This document shows positions 52,174 to 60,560 of a stretch of DNA of 64,000 nt, piece by piece. The translations under genes were made by a program, and so were the position numbers. Numbering within the stretch: the first letter of the stretch is position 1; the number at the start of each line of letters is the position of its first letter. This DNA is from CAWCDJ01 sp963836015 (GTDB lineage Bacteria; Acidobacteriota; Terriglobia; Bryobacterales; Bryobacteraceae): contig CAWIIF010000003.1 in assembly GCA_963836015.1 (NCBI GenBank), positions 237,885 through 301,884 on the forward strand. Reading direction: 5' to 3'. The notes beneath the pieces were generated by a model that saw nothing but the letters and a program-made list of their open reading frames with translations, had not been told where the DNA came from and did not search any database.

Positions 52174-54138
52174 TCACGATTCGGTATCGTTGTACCGATA
52201 GCCGTGGCCTTTCACTGTGCCGATTACCCAAGCGTTGCCGCCCAGTTTTCTGCGAAGGCCTCGAACGGCCACATCGACAACATTGCTTCCGCCGAAAGGC
52301 TGCTTCCAAACCTCACGCAGCAATTCGTCGCGTGTCACCACGCTGCCGGGACGCTGTGACAAGTAAGATATCAACTCGAACTCCAGTTTTGTGAGATCGA
52401 ACCGGCCGCCGTCGCGGGTTGCTAACTGACGGCGGGAGACATCCAGCTCGACTTGAGGTTTCGAAGAATCAACCGACTCCCGCGACAGGTCGCGGCCGAC
52501 GAACTCCAATATCCAATGCACCGGGCCCTGTGGCCCAAACGGAAGCACGGCGGTGTGAATGAGCGACTGACCGATCGAGACAGCCAGGCTTGGTTCGAGT
52601 TCAAACCCGAGGTCCATCACAGCCTGTGGAACCGACGCAGGTTCCCGGATCGCCGTAAACACCCCCACTGCTCGCGGATTCTCCAGGTACGCTCGCTTGG
52701 CATCCAAAACGCAAGCCGCCCACTCCGGACTTTGGCGTTCTCCCAGGGCGCGCGACAGCAGACAGCGAATCAAAAGGTAGGGCCGTCGCGGATCGCTTCC
52801 GCGAGCCTGCACGTAACTAAGCCAAACCGCCAGCAGCGGATCGCACTCGGCCAGAGATCGCGGGATATCCTGAGGCCGCGCCATGACGTAAAATCCGACC
52901 ACTTCTCCAGCGTTCCCTCGAACCACCGAGAACATGTGCGCGGCTTGTTTCCACCACTCGGACATGATGGCAGCGCCACTGTCGCCATCATGGATTCGTG
53001 CTATGTCCAAAATCGGGTCGCGATCGGCGGGCCTGGCCCTTTCGACGGGTAGCGTAGCCCCGGAAGGAAAGAACGCCTCGCGTAGGACCGGGCGCTCCAA
53101 CAGGAACAACAAGTCGGCTGTGTGCCGCCAGGTATCTCGTGGTCCCGCAACCACCAACTGATCTCGCATAGATTGCCAGGCTGCTCGTTTCAGCTTCCGG
53201 GTTCGGACAGGGTCCATCGCCGCCACGCGGGACTCAATAGCCAGGCGAAAGGCATCGTGGAACACAAGCCCGTCGGCCGCCGCCTCGACGAATGAAAGCT
53301 GGCGCAGATTCGCCAAAATGGTCTCGGCGGAACGGTCCGGCAGCATCGCTTCGAGAACGGGTCTGGTAACCCGGCGAACGAGAGATGCGGCTTCGATCGC
53401 TTCCCTCAGCACGGGGTCGGCGATCTCGTTAACGCACGTGAGCGCCAGGTAATCGATAACCTGATTGAGCTCCAGGTCTCCGCTGAGAGCGTCGGGTTTG
53501 TCCGCAAGACTGGCCGTACACAACTGGAGAGCAAGAGGATTTCCTCTAGAGAAGCGGGCAATCCGGTCCTGGACCGCCTCGGTGAACCCGCGGCTGGCCA
53601 GGAAGGATGCGATATCTGCCTCCGGAAGAGGACCCAGCCGCAAACTCAGCACATGGTCCGCCCAACCGGGAGCAGCTATCCAAGGGGCGGTAGCGAGCGA
53701 ACGCGCCATGATAATGAACCTCGCCGATATGGGCAGGGCCGGAAGGAACTCTGTGCGCAACCAACCATCCAGAAGGCGCAGGGCTTCGTAGTTGTCCAAG
53801 GCAAAAACTACCGGCTCGGCTAAGGCACCGACCGCAGCCGCCACTTCGGAGACATTTCTCAATTCCACGCCGAGCGAGGTTCCGATGGCGCCCAAAAGGC
53901 CGAGCGGAACCGGCTCGACGCCGCGGCAATCGAGCAGGCGCACCTGCCGGCCCCGAGCAGCCGATTCTCGCTCAAATACGCGCACCAGACTTGTCTTCCC
54001 GATGCCACCAACGCCATGCAGGAGCACAATGAGCGGTCCCGTGGGATCGAACAGCGTGGCAAGCCGCGCCAACTCGCGCTCCCGCCCGCTGAAACGGTCA
54101 GCGTGAGAGCGCTCAAGACTGTCCTTGATGGTACTCAT
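52174..54138 (-). CDS. STAND-type ATPase with C-terminal OmpR-like winged helix
   Basis: 654 residues from the ATG at 54138. The N-terminal part is an AAA/STAND NTPase: FSGRERELARLATLF, Walker A HGVGGIGKTSLV (Lys48), Walker B VVFALDNYEAL, the LPLEADI-like LGPLPEADIASFL and FSRGNPLALQL. The middle (about 380-540) has a pattern like a GNAT fold (FSVVRGNAGEVVGFYVMA, then VGVFTAIREPASV, then VMDLGFELEP), only tentatively. The C-terminal ~100 residues are a Trans_reg_C winged helix (FDLTKLEFELISYLSQRPG, then VTRDELLREVWKQPF, then NVVDVAVRGLRRKLG). SARP-type regulators carry this domain at the N-terminus, so the order is reversed. It is divergent from a methyltransferase gene. Confidence 0.85.
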   Translation of the reverse strand: MSTIKDSLERSHADRFSGRERELARLATLFDPTGPLIVLLHGVGGIGKTSLVRVFERESAARGRQVRLLDCRGVEPVPLGLLGAIGTSLGVELRNVSEVAAAVGALAEPVVFALDNYEALRLLDGWLRTEFLPALPISARFIIMARSLATAPWIAAPGWADHVLSLRLGPLPEADIASFLASRGFTEAVQDRIARFSRGNPLALQLCTASLADKPDALSGDLELNQVIDYLALTCVNEIADPVLREAIEAASLVRRVTRPVLEAMLPDRSAETILANLRQLSFVEAAADGLVFHDAFRLAIESRVAAMDPVRTRKLKRAAWQSMRDQLVVAGPRDTWRHTADLLFLLERPVLREAFFPSGATLPVERARPADRDPILDIARIHDGDSGAAIMSEWWKQAAHMFSVVRGNAGEVVGFYVMARPQDIPRSLAECDPLLAVWLSYVQARGSDPRRPYLLIRCLLSRALGERQSPEWAACVLDAKRAYLENPRAVGVFTAIREPASVPQAVMDLGFELEPSLAVSIGQSLIHTAVLPFGPQGPVHWILEFVGRDLSRESVDSSKPQVELDVSRRQLATRDGGRFDLTKLEFELISYLSQRPGSVVTRDELLREVWKQPFGGSNVVDVAVRGLRRKLGGNAWVIGTVKGHGYRYNDTES

Positions 54139-54187
54139 ACAGCATCGCAATCCATTGAAATACAGGGAGTTATCAGTGAGCTTGATT

Positions 54188-54220
54188 TCTCATCCCGATC
54201 TCATCCCAGCCTCATGCTCG
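54188..54220. promoter_or_regulatory. Three 11-bp direct repeats in the STAND regulator/methyltransferase promoter region
   Basis: TCTCATCCCGA, TCTCATCCCAG and CCTCATGCTCG follow each other without gaps. The period of one helical turn and the position between the regulator and its divergent neighbour fit tandem binding by OmpR-type winged helices. Confidence 0.55.
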
Positions 54221-54291
54221 CTGGGACCAACTCGCCCCAAACTGACAGTGTAAAGCGATTCCGCTCAGAAGGGAATGAAAGAGGATACGTC

Positions 54292-55350
54292 ATGAATATC
54301 AACGAACAAAAACTGCACGCGCTGCTGGGCAAAGTTGTGTCGGACTTCGGCGCCGTGTTTCAAGCCCCGCTGATCCTGATCGGGGACAGCCTCGGCCTGT
54401 ACCGCGCGATGCGGGATGGCCAACCGACCACTCCGGCCGCGCTCGCAGAACGAACAGACACGGCCGAACGATACGTCCGGGAATGGCTCAATGCACACGC
54501 GGCGGCGGGCTATGTCGACTATCACCCGGAAAATGGAACATACTCGCTGTCGCCGGAGCAGTCCATGCTGTTCGCCGAGGAAGGCGGCCCTGCGTTCCTC
54601 GTGGGCGCCTTCCAGGCGGCGACGGGCGCGGGGGCCATCCGCCCAGCGCTGGAACACGCGTTTCGAACCGGAGAGGGGCTACCTTGGCGGCAGCACGACC
54701 ACCAGGTCTTTCATGGTACGGAGCGCTTCTATCGCTCCGGCTATGTTGCCAACCTGATCTCGAACTGGATACCGTCGATCGCCGGAGCTCAGGAATCTCT
54801 GACGAGGGGTGGCTCGGTGGCAGATATTGGTTGTGGTCATGGGGCCTCCACTCTCCTGATGGCGCAGGCATTCCCGAACTCGCGGTTTTTCGGCTTCGAT
54901 TCCCACGCGGCTTCCATTGAAGCGGCACAGGAGCGGGCCGCGGCCAAGGGTCTGTCAGACAGGGTCCAGTTCGCTGTCGCCGAAGCCAAGGACTTTCCGG
55001 GGACGGGCTACGATCTGGTTACGATCTTCGATGCTCTCCACGACCTGGGAGACCCGGCTGGCGCCGCCGCTCATGTCCGCTCCACCCTGAGGCCGGACGG
55101 AGCCTGGATGATCGTTGAGCCCTATGCCGAGGACCGGTTGGAGGCGAACTTCAATCCGGTTGGCCGCGCGTACTTCTCGGCCTCGACGCTGCTTTGCACG
55201 CCTTGCTCACTGTCACAGGAAGGGGGACTTGCGCTGGGAGCGCAGGCTGGCGAGGCCCGTCTTCGAGCGGTCGTCACCAACTCAGGGTTCGGCCTATTCC
55301 GCCGAGCCGCGCAAACACCATTCAATCTGATCTTCGAGGCCCGGGTTTGA
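54292..55350 (+). CDS. SAM-dependent methyltransferase with N-terminal winged helix
   Basis: 352 residues. The start at 54292 has GAGG 8 bp upstream. An N-terminal winged-helix dimerisation domain (GLYRAMRDGQPTTPAALAER, then YVREWLNAHAAAGYVDYH) precedes the Rossmann core with motif I VADIGCGHGAST, GFDSHAASIEAAQERAAAKG, VTIFDALHDLGDPAGAAAHV and RSTLRPDGAWMIVEPYAED. This arrangement resembles Rv2258c-like and some natural-product methyltransferases. The YdhR-like monooxygenase gene follows by 64 bp. Likely controlled by the divergent STAND regulator. The substrate is unknown. Confidence 0.9.
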   Translation: MNINEQKLHALLGKVVSDFGAVFQAPLILIGDSLGLYRAMRDGQPTTPAALAERTDTAERYVREWLNAHAAAGYVDYHPENGTYSLSPEQSMLFAEEGGPAFLVGAFQAATGAGAIRPALEHAFRTGEGLPWRQHDHQVFHGTERFYRSGYVANLISNWIPSIAGAQESLTRGGSVADIGCGHGASTLLMAQAFPNSRFFGFDSHAASIEAAQERAAAKGLSDRVQFAVAEAKDFPGTGYDLVTIFDALHDLGDPAGAAAHVRSTLRPDGAWMIVEPYAEDRLEANFNPVGRAYFSASTLLCTPCSLSQEGGLALGAQAGEARLRAVVTNSGFGLFRRAAQTPFNLIFEARV

Positions 55351-55414
55351 GAGGACCATTCGCCGGCGGCATGCAGTCCATGCCGCCGGCCCACTAAGAG
55401 GAGACGCGTTTCAC

Positions 55415-55738
55415 ATGATTCTGCAGATCAATTTCAATCTCAATGCGCCTGTCGCGGAATATCAGAAGATGGCTGATTCTGTCGCGCATGCTTTTCTCGA
55501 TGTGCCTGGACTAAGGTGGAAGATCTGGCTTCTAAACCCGGCTGCTCAGGAGGCTGGCGGCATCTATCTATTCGATAGCCAGGCGTCCCTGGATGCATAC
55601 CTGCACGGTCCATTGGTGGCACAGATTAGAGGGCTCACGTCCATACGAAACATTTCGATGAAGCAGTTCGAAGTCATGCCAGAGGTTACAGCATTGACCC
55701 GCGGCCCCTTCGAAGCGGCATTGACGTCCGACGCATAG
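55415..55738 (+). CDS. YdhR-type putative monooxygenase
   Basis: 107 residues with the ferredoxin-like dimeric alpha/beta barrel pattern of the YdhR family: MILQINFNLNAPVAEYQKMA, FLDVPGLRWKIWLLNP, EAGGIYLFDSQASLDAYLHG, and IRNISMKQFEVMPEVT. GAGGAG precedes the ATG. Relatives act on aromatic compounds or are orphan small monooxygenases. It may act together with the methyltransferase upstream. Confidence 0.88.
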   Translation: MILQINFNLNAPVAEYQKMADSVAHAFLDVPGLRWKIWLLNPAAQEAGGIYLFDSQASLDAYLHGPLVAQIRGLTSIRNISMKQFEVMPEVTALTRGPFEAALTSDA

Positions 55739-55783
55739 CGAATCGCCGACGGAATCGGGCGACCCTTCACTCCGTCCATAACG

Positions 55784-56113
55784 ATGTCCCGTAATCCGGG
55801 GCTGATTCGTGGTTTACGCCAATCGGGAAATTGGGCGGAGGGTCACTTCGCCGCGTTACAAGCATACAGACACGTCCGCGATTCGGTGACCGGCGGAAGC
55901 GCGTCGCCGATTCCCGCGAAATGGACTGGAACTGCAGGAGTCGCTAGCCACGGGGAGCAGCCGCGAGCCGGGGCCAGGCGCGTGGTGCGACGCGCGGGCG
56001 GCACGGCTGAAGACCGCGTGAGCCACCGCACCGACATCGTCGTGGTCGGCGGACAGTCTCCCCACTGGAAGGCCGAAAAGAAGGGACAGAAGCTGCTCGA
56101 CGCCGATTACTAA
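55784..56113 (+). pseudogene. Remnant of a BRCT-domain protein
   Basis: Most of this 109-codon frame is incoherent, but its end reads ARRVVRRAGGTAEDRVSHRT, then DIVVVGGQSPHWKAEKKGQK, then LLDADY. This matches the core of a bacterial BRCT domain (arginine-rich helix, Gly-Gly turn, then the strand with VVG). The domain is then cut off by a stop. Proteins with such a domain usually bind DNA ends or repair partners; this fragment is unlikely to work. Confidence 0.35.
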
Positions 56114-56250
56114 CGGGAGTCGGCCGGGCATCGCCGCCGGCGAGTTGCACTCGACTCCGATCTGCTGGCCGACGCACAGCAGGATCTCACCCGCGCCGGC
56201 GGAGATGAGCCCAGCCGAACGCGTGGTTCGATCAGCGCACCCGCTACGAG

Positions 56251-57327
56251 TTGGTTCAACAAGCACTGCGGCAGGCTCAAGCGGATGTAGTCTCTCTCAC
56301 GGCCCGGCATCAGGACCTCACAAACCAGCTCAAGGCCGCCGCCTCCGCTCCCGGGCTGGACAAATCCGCAAGGCTCGCCAGCTTGAAGAGGCGGAGCGCG
56401 CTCAGCGAGATCCTCGGTATTTCCGACGATCGCATCCAGAGTCAGCAGCAATTGGCGGGCGTTTACGGCAAATGGTCCACGCAAATACTTCTGCAGCATC
56501 GAATCGTGCTGCATCTGCTGCTCCGATCTTTCGCGGCGATCGCCTTCATTCTGATCTGCATGATCCTCCTCGACGCGATTGCCCGCCATCTCATCGATCG
56601 TCCAAAGCTCGACCGGGGCCGGGTCAAAACCCTGCACATCATCTTCAAACTCGGCATCCAATTCCTCGGCGTGCTGAGCATCTTGTTCGTCATCTTCGGC
56701 ACCCCCAGCGAGATGCCTACCATCCTCGGCCTCGCCACCGCCGGACTCACAGTGGTCATGCAGGATTTCATCGTCGGGTTCTTTGGCTGGTTTGTATTGA
56801 TGGGGAAGCACGGCATCCGGATCGGCGATTGGGTGGAAATCAATGGCGTCGCGGGCGAGATTGCGGAGATCGGCCTTTTCCGCACGACGGTGCTCGAGAC
56901 CGGCAACTGGACGGATCAGGGCCACCCTACAGGCCGCCGCGTCAGTTTCAGCAACAGCTTCGCCATCAAGGGTCAGTATTTCAACTTCTCGACTACGGGC
57001 CAGTGGATGTGGGATGAGATCCGGTTCAGCATCCCCGCGGCGGAAGAAAACTACGCCACGATCGAACTCATCCATGCCGCAGTGCTCAAGGAAACCGAGA
57101 AAGATGCGCACCTCGCCGAAGCGGAGTGGAAGCGCAGCTCCCGGCACGTGGGTTTGAGCCAGTTCGCGGCGGACCCCGCCGTGGAAATGCGGCCCGGCGC
57201 CGGAGGGATCAATATCGTGGTCCGCTACGTCACCCGGGCCTCGGAGCGCTTCGAGGTGCGAAACCGGCTCTACGAGCGCGTAATCGGGCTGCTGAACAAG
57301 GCCGCCGGCGCCTCCACCCGGGCCTGA
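56251..57327 (+). CDS. MscS-family mechanosensitive channel, N-terminus apparently truncated
   Basis: 358 residues from a TTG at 56251. An N-terminal coiled-coil segment (LRQAQADVVSLTARHQDLTN) leads to membrane helices (LHLLLRSFAAIAFILICMIL, then IIFKLGIQFLGVLSILFVIF) and the pore helix (TILGLATAGLTVVMQDFIVG), followed by the MscS beta domain (HGIRIGDWVEINGVAGEIAE) and the C-terminal domain. Upstream, in a different frame at 56144-56220, a periplasmic-looking coiled coil (LLADAQQDLTRAGGDEPS) may be its lost N-terminus. The channel part is complete, so function is possible. No clear ribosome site precedes the TTG. Confidence 0.8.
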   Translation: MVQQALRQAQADVVSLTARHQDLTNQLKAAASAPGLDKSARLASLKRRSALSEILGISDDRIQSQQQLAGVYGKWSTQILLQHRIVLHLLLRSFAAIAFILICMILLDAIARHLIDRPKLDRGRVKTLHIIFKLGIQFLGVLSILFVIFGTPSEMPTILGLATAGLTVVMQDFIVGFFGWFVLMGKHGIRIGDWVEINGVAGEIAEIGLFRTTVLETGNWTDQGHPTGRRVSFSNSFAIKGQYFNFSTTGQWMWDEIRFSIPAAEENYATIELIHAAVLKETEKDAHLAEAEWKRSSRHVGLSQFAADPAVEMRPGAGGINIVVRYVTRASERFEVRNRLYERVIGLLNKAAGASTRA

Positions 57328-57399
57328 GGGCCGCAAATCGGCCAGACTAATCTTTTCCCGCGGAATTGCCGATCAAGCGGACGGAGGTCGATCGAACCC

Positions 57400-58566
57400 A
57401 TGCCGCCCGATGCCGCAGTGGTCTGGAAGCCGCTGGTGATCTGTCCGGACGGGGATCTCGAGCGGCGGATCCGCGGCGCGCTGGTCGAAGCCGGGGCTGC
57501 CGGCGCACAGGTGGCGAGAGAATATCTGCATGCCGGGGAAATCGCAGCGATCGCGTCGCGGCAGCAGACCAATATCTGCTTCCTGGATGTGGTCTCGGAC
57601 CAGGAACACGCGCTGCGGTTGATCTCCGAGGCATCCGCCTTCATGCCGGTGGTGGCTTTAAACCCGCACAAAGATGCCGACCTGATCTTGCGGTGCCTGC
57701 GGCGGGGGGCCTGTGAATTCCTTTCGGCGCCGGCCGCGGATACGGTGCGCGCGATCTTCGAGAGACTCTCCCGGGCGCGGGCTCCACACAGCGCCAGGAA
57801 GGCCGGGATGGCGTACTGCGTGGTGCCCGGAAAGCCGGGTTGCGGGTCGAGCACCGTGGCGGTTCACCTGGCGCTGCAGATGCGCGGGGCCGGCAGCGTC
57901 CTGCTGGTGGACACCGATCTTCTGGGCGCCAGCATCGGCTTCATGTTGAAGCTGAGGTCCGAGTTTCACCTGGGCGATGTCGTGCGCGACTGGAAGCGTA
58001 TGGACGAGGACCTGTGGTCACGGCTGACGGCTCCGTTTTCCGGAGTCGACGTGCTCCTGGCTCCGGAAACTCCCATGGCTAGGCTGGAAATCGGGCGCGC
58101 GCTGGCCGGCGAGCTTCTGAACTTCTGGAGGGAGCGGTACGCCACCGTGGTGGTGGATGCACCCGACCTGCGGGTGGCCGCGGAATCCGGCTTTTTGGCG
58201 CAAACGGACGAAATCCTGCTGGTCACCACGAATGAGCTGGCCGCCTTGCACGCCACCAGGCGCGCGATCGAGTATCTCGACGCGACGGTCGCCGACCGTG
58301 CGCGCGTGCACCTGGTGGTCAACCGCTACACGCCGGCCACCGGCCTGAAGCGCGACGATCTCAAAGCCGCGCTGCACCTGGAACCCTACGCTGTGTTGAG
58401 CAACGATTACGACACGGTGCAGGAAGCCCTGTTGGACGGGAAGCCGGCCGCCGCGGGGTCGCGCTTCCGGAGCAGCATAGCGGCGCTCGCGCTGCAGCTC
58501 CAGGGCAAGCCCGCCGCGGACCAGAAAAGCGCGGCGTGGCGAGGCTTCCTGCATCTGCGAAAGTAA
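57400..58566 (+). CDS. CpaE/TadZ-like pilus localisation ATPase
   Basis: 388 residues: an N-terminal receiver-like domain without an obvious phosphorylation site (ICFLDVVSDQEHALRLISEA, then RCLRRGACEFLSAP) and a MinD/ParA-type ATPase domain with a deviant Walker A (PGKPGCGSSTVAVHLAL), VLLVDTDLLGASIGFML and VVVDAPDLRVAAESGFLAQ. TadZ/CpaE positions the Tad pilus machine at the cell pole. The two flp pilin genes follow, which makes this the second part of the Tad system, 12 kb from the rest. Confidence 0.88.
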   Translation: MPPDAAVVWKPLVICPDGDLERRIRGALVEAGAAGAQVAREYLHAGEIAAIASRQQTNICFLDVVSDQEHALRLISEASAFMPVVALNPHKDADLILRCLRRGACEFLSAPAADTVRAIFERLSRARAPHSARKAGMAYCVVPGKPGCGSSTVAVHLALQMRGAGSVLLVDTDLLGASIGFMLKLRSEFHLGDVVRDWKRMDEDLWSRLTAPFSGVDVLLAPETPMARLEIGRALAGELLNFWRERYATVVVDAPDLRVAAESGFLAQTDEILLVTTNELAALHATRRAIEYLDATVADRARVHLVVNRYTPATGLKRDDLKAALHLEPYAVLSNDYDTVQEALLDGKPAAAGSRFRSSIAALALQLQGKPAADQKSAAWRGFLHLRK

Positions 58567-58689
58567 GGTTGCACCGCAATTTGTCGGTCAGAATAACCAA
58601 CCGCTTAAGCGTTTCATTCCATATTCAAGAGCCGGTGCGGATGATAGTGTCGATGACAGGACGCAACCGCGTCGGAACGGAACGGAGCC

Positions 58690-58866
58690 ATGAAGACGTT
58701 TTGGATTCGGTTCTGGAACGAGACACAAGGTCAGGATTTGGTGGAATACGCTCTCGCAGCCGGAATGGTTGCGGTAGCGGCCGTGGCTGCCATGCCGGCG
58801 CTCAGCACCACGATCAACACCGTGTTCTCGAAAATCGGCTCAATCATCAATTCGAGTGTGGGCTAG
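58690..58866 (+). CDS. Flp family type IVb pilin (copy 1)
   Basis: 58 residues. A short leader ends at Gly14, followed by QDLVEYALAAGMVAVAAVAA, the Flp motif with Glu at +5 and Tyr at +6 after the cleavage site, then a helix and the tail TVFSKIGSIINSSVG. It is the major pilin subunit of the Tad pilus, or one of two. It lies 123 bp downstream of the TadZ-like gene. Copy 2 follows after 34 bp and is clearly paralogous. Confidence 0.92.
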   Translation: MKTFWIRFWNETQGQDLVEYALAAGMVAVAAVAAMPALSTTINTVFSKIGSIINSSVG

Positions 58867-58900
58867 GCGGCCTCAGGGCCGTTGGCGGAAGGAGAACTCA

Positions 58901-59092
58901 ATGAAGCAACTGAAGGAACTCGCATTACGGGCACAGGTTTGGAACGACACACGGGGCCAGGACCTGGTGGAGTATGCGCTGGCGGCGGGACTGGTGGCGG
59001 TTGCGGCGGTGGCCTGCATGCCGGGGCTCAGTGGCGCGGTGAACCAGGTCTTCACCAAAATCGGCTCGATTATCAACGCCAACGTAGCGTAG
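58901..59092 (+). CDS. Flp family type IVb pilin (copy 2)
   Basis: 63 residues, start at 58901 with GGAAGGAG upstream. The leader ends at Gly19 (NDTRG), followed by QDLVEYALAAGLVAVAAVAC and the tail QVFTKIGSIINANVA. About two thirds identical to copy 1 by eye; the leader is 5 residues longer, and copy 2 carries a Cys where copy 1 has Ala, plus a Gly-rich turn (MPGLSGAV). A tandem duplication; the copies may have diverged into major and minor pilin. A large hairpin follows. Confidence 0.92.
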   Translation: MKQLKELALRAQVWNDTRGQDLVEYALAAGLVAVAAVACMPGLSGAVNQVFTKIGSIINANVA

Positions 59093-59101
59093 CGCCTTCG
59101 A

Positions 59102-59146
59102 CCCGCTCCTTCACAGCCGCGGCTCTGTGCGATGTCAAGGAGCGGG
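59102..59146. terminator. Large bidirectional hairpin after the flp genes
   Basis: CCCGCTCCTT (59102-59111) pairs perfectly with AAGGAGCGGG (59137-59146), and inside CACAG (59112-59116) pairs with CTGTG (59125-59129). It separates flp copy 2 from a convergent small gene. Confidence 0.65.
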
Positions 59147-59158
59147 CCATCTGGACTT

Positions 59159-59350
59159 TCAGGTGCTCCGGAAGCGCTCGATCAGGACTTCCACCACGCC
59201 CAGCCGCCGGCGCAGTTCGTCCCGGTAGGCGCGATGATCCGTGTGGCGGATCCCAACCAGCAGCGTGGCGCGTTCCGTCTCCAGCAACTCTCCGAGAATC
59301 GCCATCTCCTCGCCTGTCAGGTTGAGAGGCTCATGGCTCAAAACGTTCAT
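59159..59350 (-). CDS. Small helical protein of unknown function
   Basis: 63 residues from the ATG at 59350, preceded by GGAGG. The sequence (LNLTGEEMAILGELLETERA, then LLVGIRHTDHRAYRDELRRR, then LGVVEVLIERFRST) is almost all charged helix with heptad-like spacing and no cysteine or membrane segment. Acidobacterial and planctomycete genomes have many such short helical proteins. It is convergent with the pilin genes and 67 bp downstream of the esterase gene. Function unknown. Confidence 0.75.
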   Translation of the reverse strand: MNVLSHEPLNLTGEEMAILGELLETERATLLVGIRHTDHRAYRDELRRRLGVVEVLIERFRST

Positions 59351-59417
59351 GAAAACCTCCTTCCGCGGATACCCGCTCGCCTTCATTTCACGCCCGATGG
59401 GGCGATCCGTCAAGCCT

Positions 59418-60452
59418 TCACTTCCTGGCGGCGGGCGAGGCGGCCGTTTTGGCGTCCGTACTCTTTTTCACAGGTTCGAAGAAAGAGCGCTCCACCGTGT
59501 CGTTGGGGTCGGTCGATACCGGGTGGTCGCGCCACAGCCAGCGCATCATGTCGGGCAGAATGGCGCCGCCCATCTTCTGGCCGTGCTTGTTCATGCCCCA
59601 CGCATAATTCACCTCGTAACCCTTCTCGGTGAGGGCGCGCATCAGGCGGACATTCTGATAAAACCAGTCTCGGGCCTGGTTGTAGGCGCCGCCGCGCCCC
59701 ATGCCGCGGTTGTCATTGCGGCCGTCCTGGAGGAAGATCCGGATGGGCTTTCTCTCACTTTTAAGAACGATATCGGGGTAGGCGTTGCCGCCGCGCAGAT
59801 CGACAAAGCTGCCCACGACACTGAGGACTTTGTGGAACTGCGCAGGCCGTTCCCAAGCCACGGTGAACGCCGCGATAGCGCCCGAGCTGGCGCCGCCGAT
59901 TCCGTGCCGGTCGGGGTCCTTCGAGAGGTTGTATTCCTTGTACAAGACGGGCAGCAACTCATCGACGATGACCCGCGCGTAACGGTCGTCAAGCGAGTTG
60001 TATTCGGTGGGGCGGTTGGTAGTGCGGTCGCCCCATTCGTGGAGATCCGGCTCGGGTTGGTCGGGGCGACGGCCGGGATTGATGAAGACTCCGATCATTA
60101 CCGGAATCTCGCGGCGGTAGATCAGGTTATCCATCACGTTCTCCGCGCGGGCATCGCCTTCGGGGTGCATGAAAGCCTGCCCGTCGTTGAAGATCATGAG
60201 GCTGGTCTCGACCGACGGATCGTACTGCGCGGGGACATATACCCAGTAAGTGTGCTGGGTGCCGGGATAGGCGCTGCTAGGCAGCGTGAACGGGCCGCGG
60301 ATCTCTCCTTTTGGCACTCCCTCCTGCGGCAGGGAGTCGGGTCCCAGCTGGTAATGGATGTCGGGGTTGGGCGCCTGCTCCTGTCCCTGCGCAAAGGCCG
60401 CTGCGATTCCCGCGAGCACGACGGCCGACCGGCATACGCGTGATGCTTTCAT
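59418..60452 (-). CDS. Exported esterase (enterochelin esterase/Fes-like alpha/beta hydrolase)
   Basis: 344 residues with a signal peptide (SAVVLAGIAAAFAQGQ). The esterase-D-like hydrolase has TYWVYVPAQYDPSVETSLMI, the oxyanion-side ENVMDNLIYRREIPVMIGVF, the nucleophile elbow GIGGASSGA (Ser189), RIFLQDGRNDNRG and a late His in GMNKHGQ. Members cleave ester bonds in siderophores or acetylated/feruloylated polysaccharides; here the substrate is open. AGGAGA precedes the ATG at a good distance. Divergent from the TIM-barrel gene. Confidence 0.87.
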   Translation of the reverse strand: MKASRVCRSAVVLAGIAAAFAQGQEQAPNPDIHYQLGPDSLPQEGVPKGEIRGPFTLPSSAYPGTQHTYWVYVPAQYDPSVETSLMIFNDGQAFMHPEGDARAENVMDNLIYRREIPVMIGVFINPGRRPDQPEPDLHEWGDRTTNRPTEYNSLDDRYARVIVDELLPVLYKEYNLSKDPDRHGIGGASSGAIAAFTVAWERPAQFHKVLSVVGSFVDLRGGNAYPDIVLKSERKPIRIFLQDGRNDNRGMGRGGAYNQARDWFYQNVRLMRALTEKGYEVNYAWGMNKHGQKMGGAILPDMMRWLWRDHPVSTDPNDTVERSFFEPVKKSTDAKTAASPAARK

Positions 60453-60560
60453 AGCAAGCTCTCCTATCGACGCTCCCCTGCTGGAGGCGGCTCTGTTGCG
60501 TCAACATATCACACCCGGCGGCTTGCTATCCTGAAACGGTTGTCAGGAGGACGCACGAAC

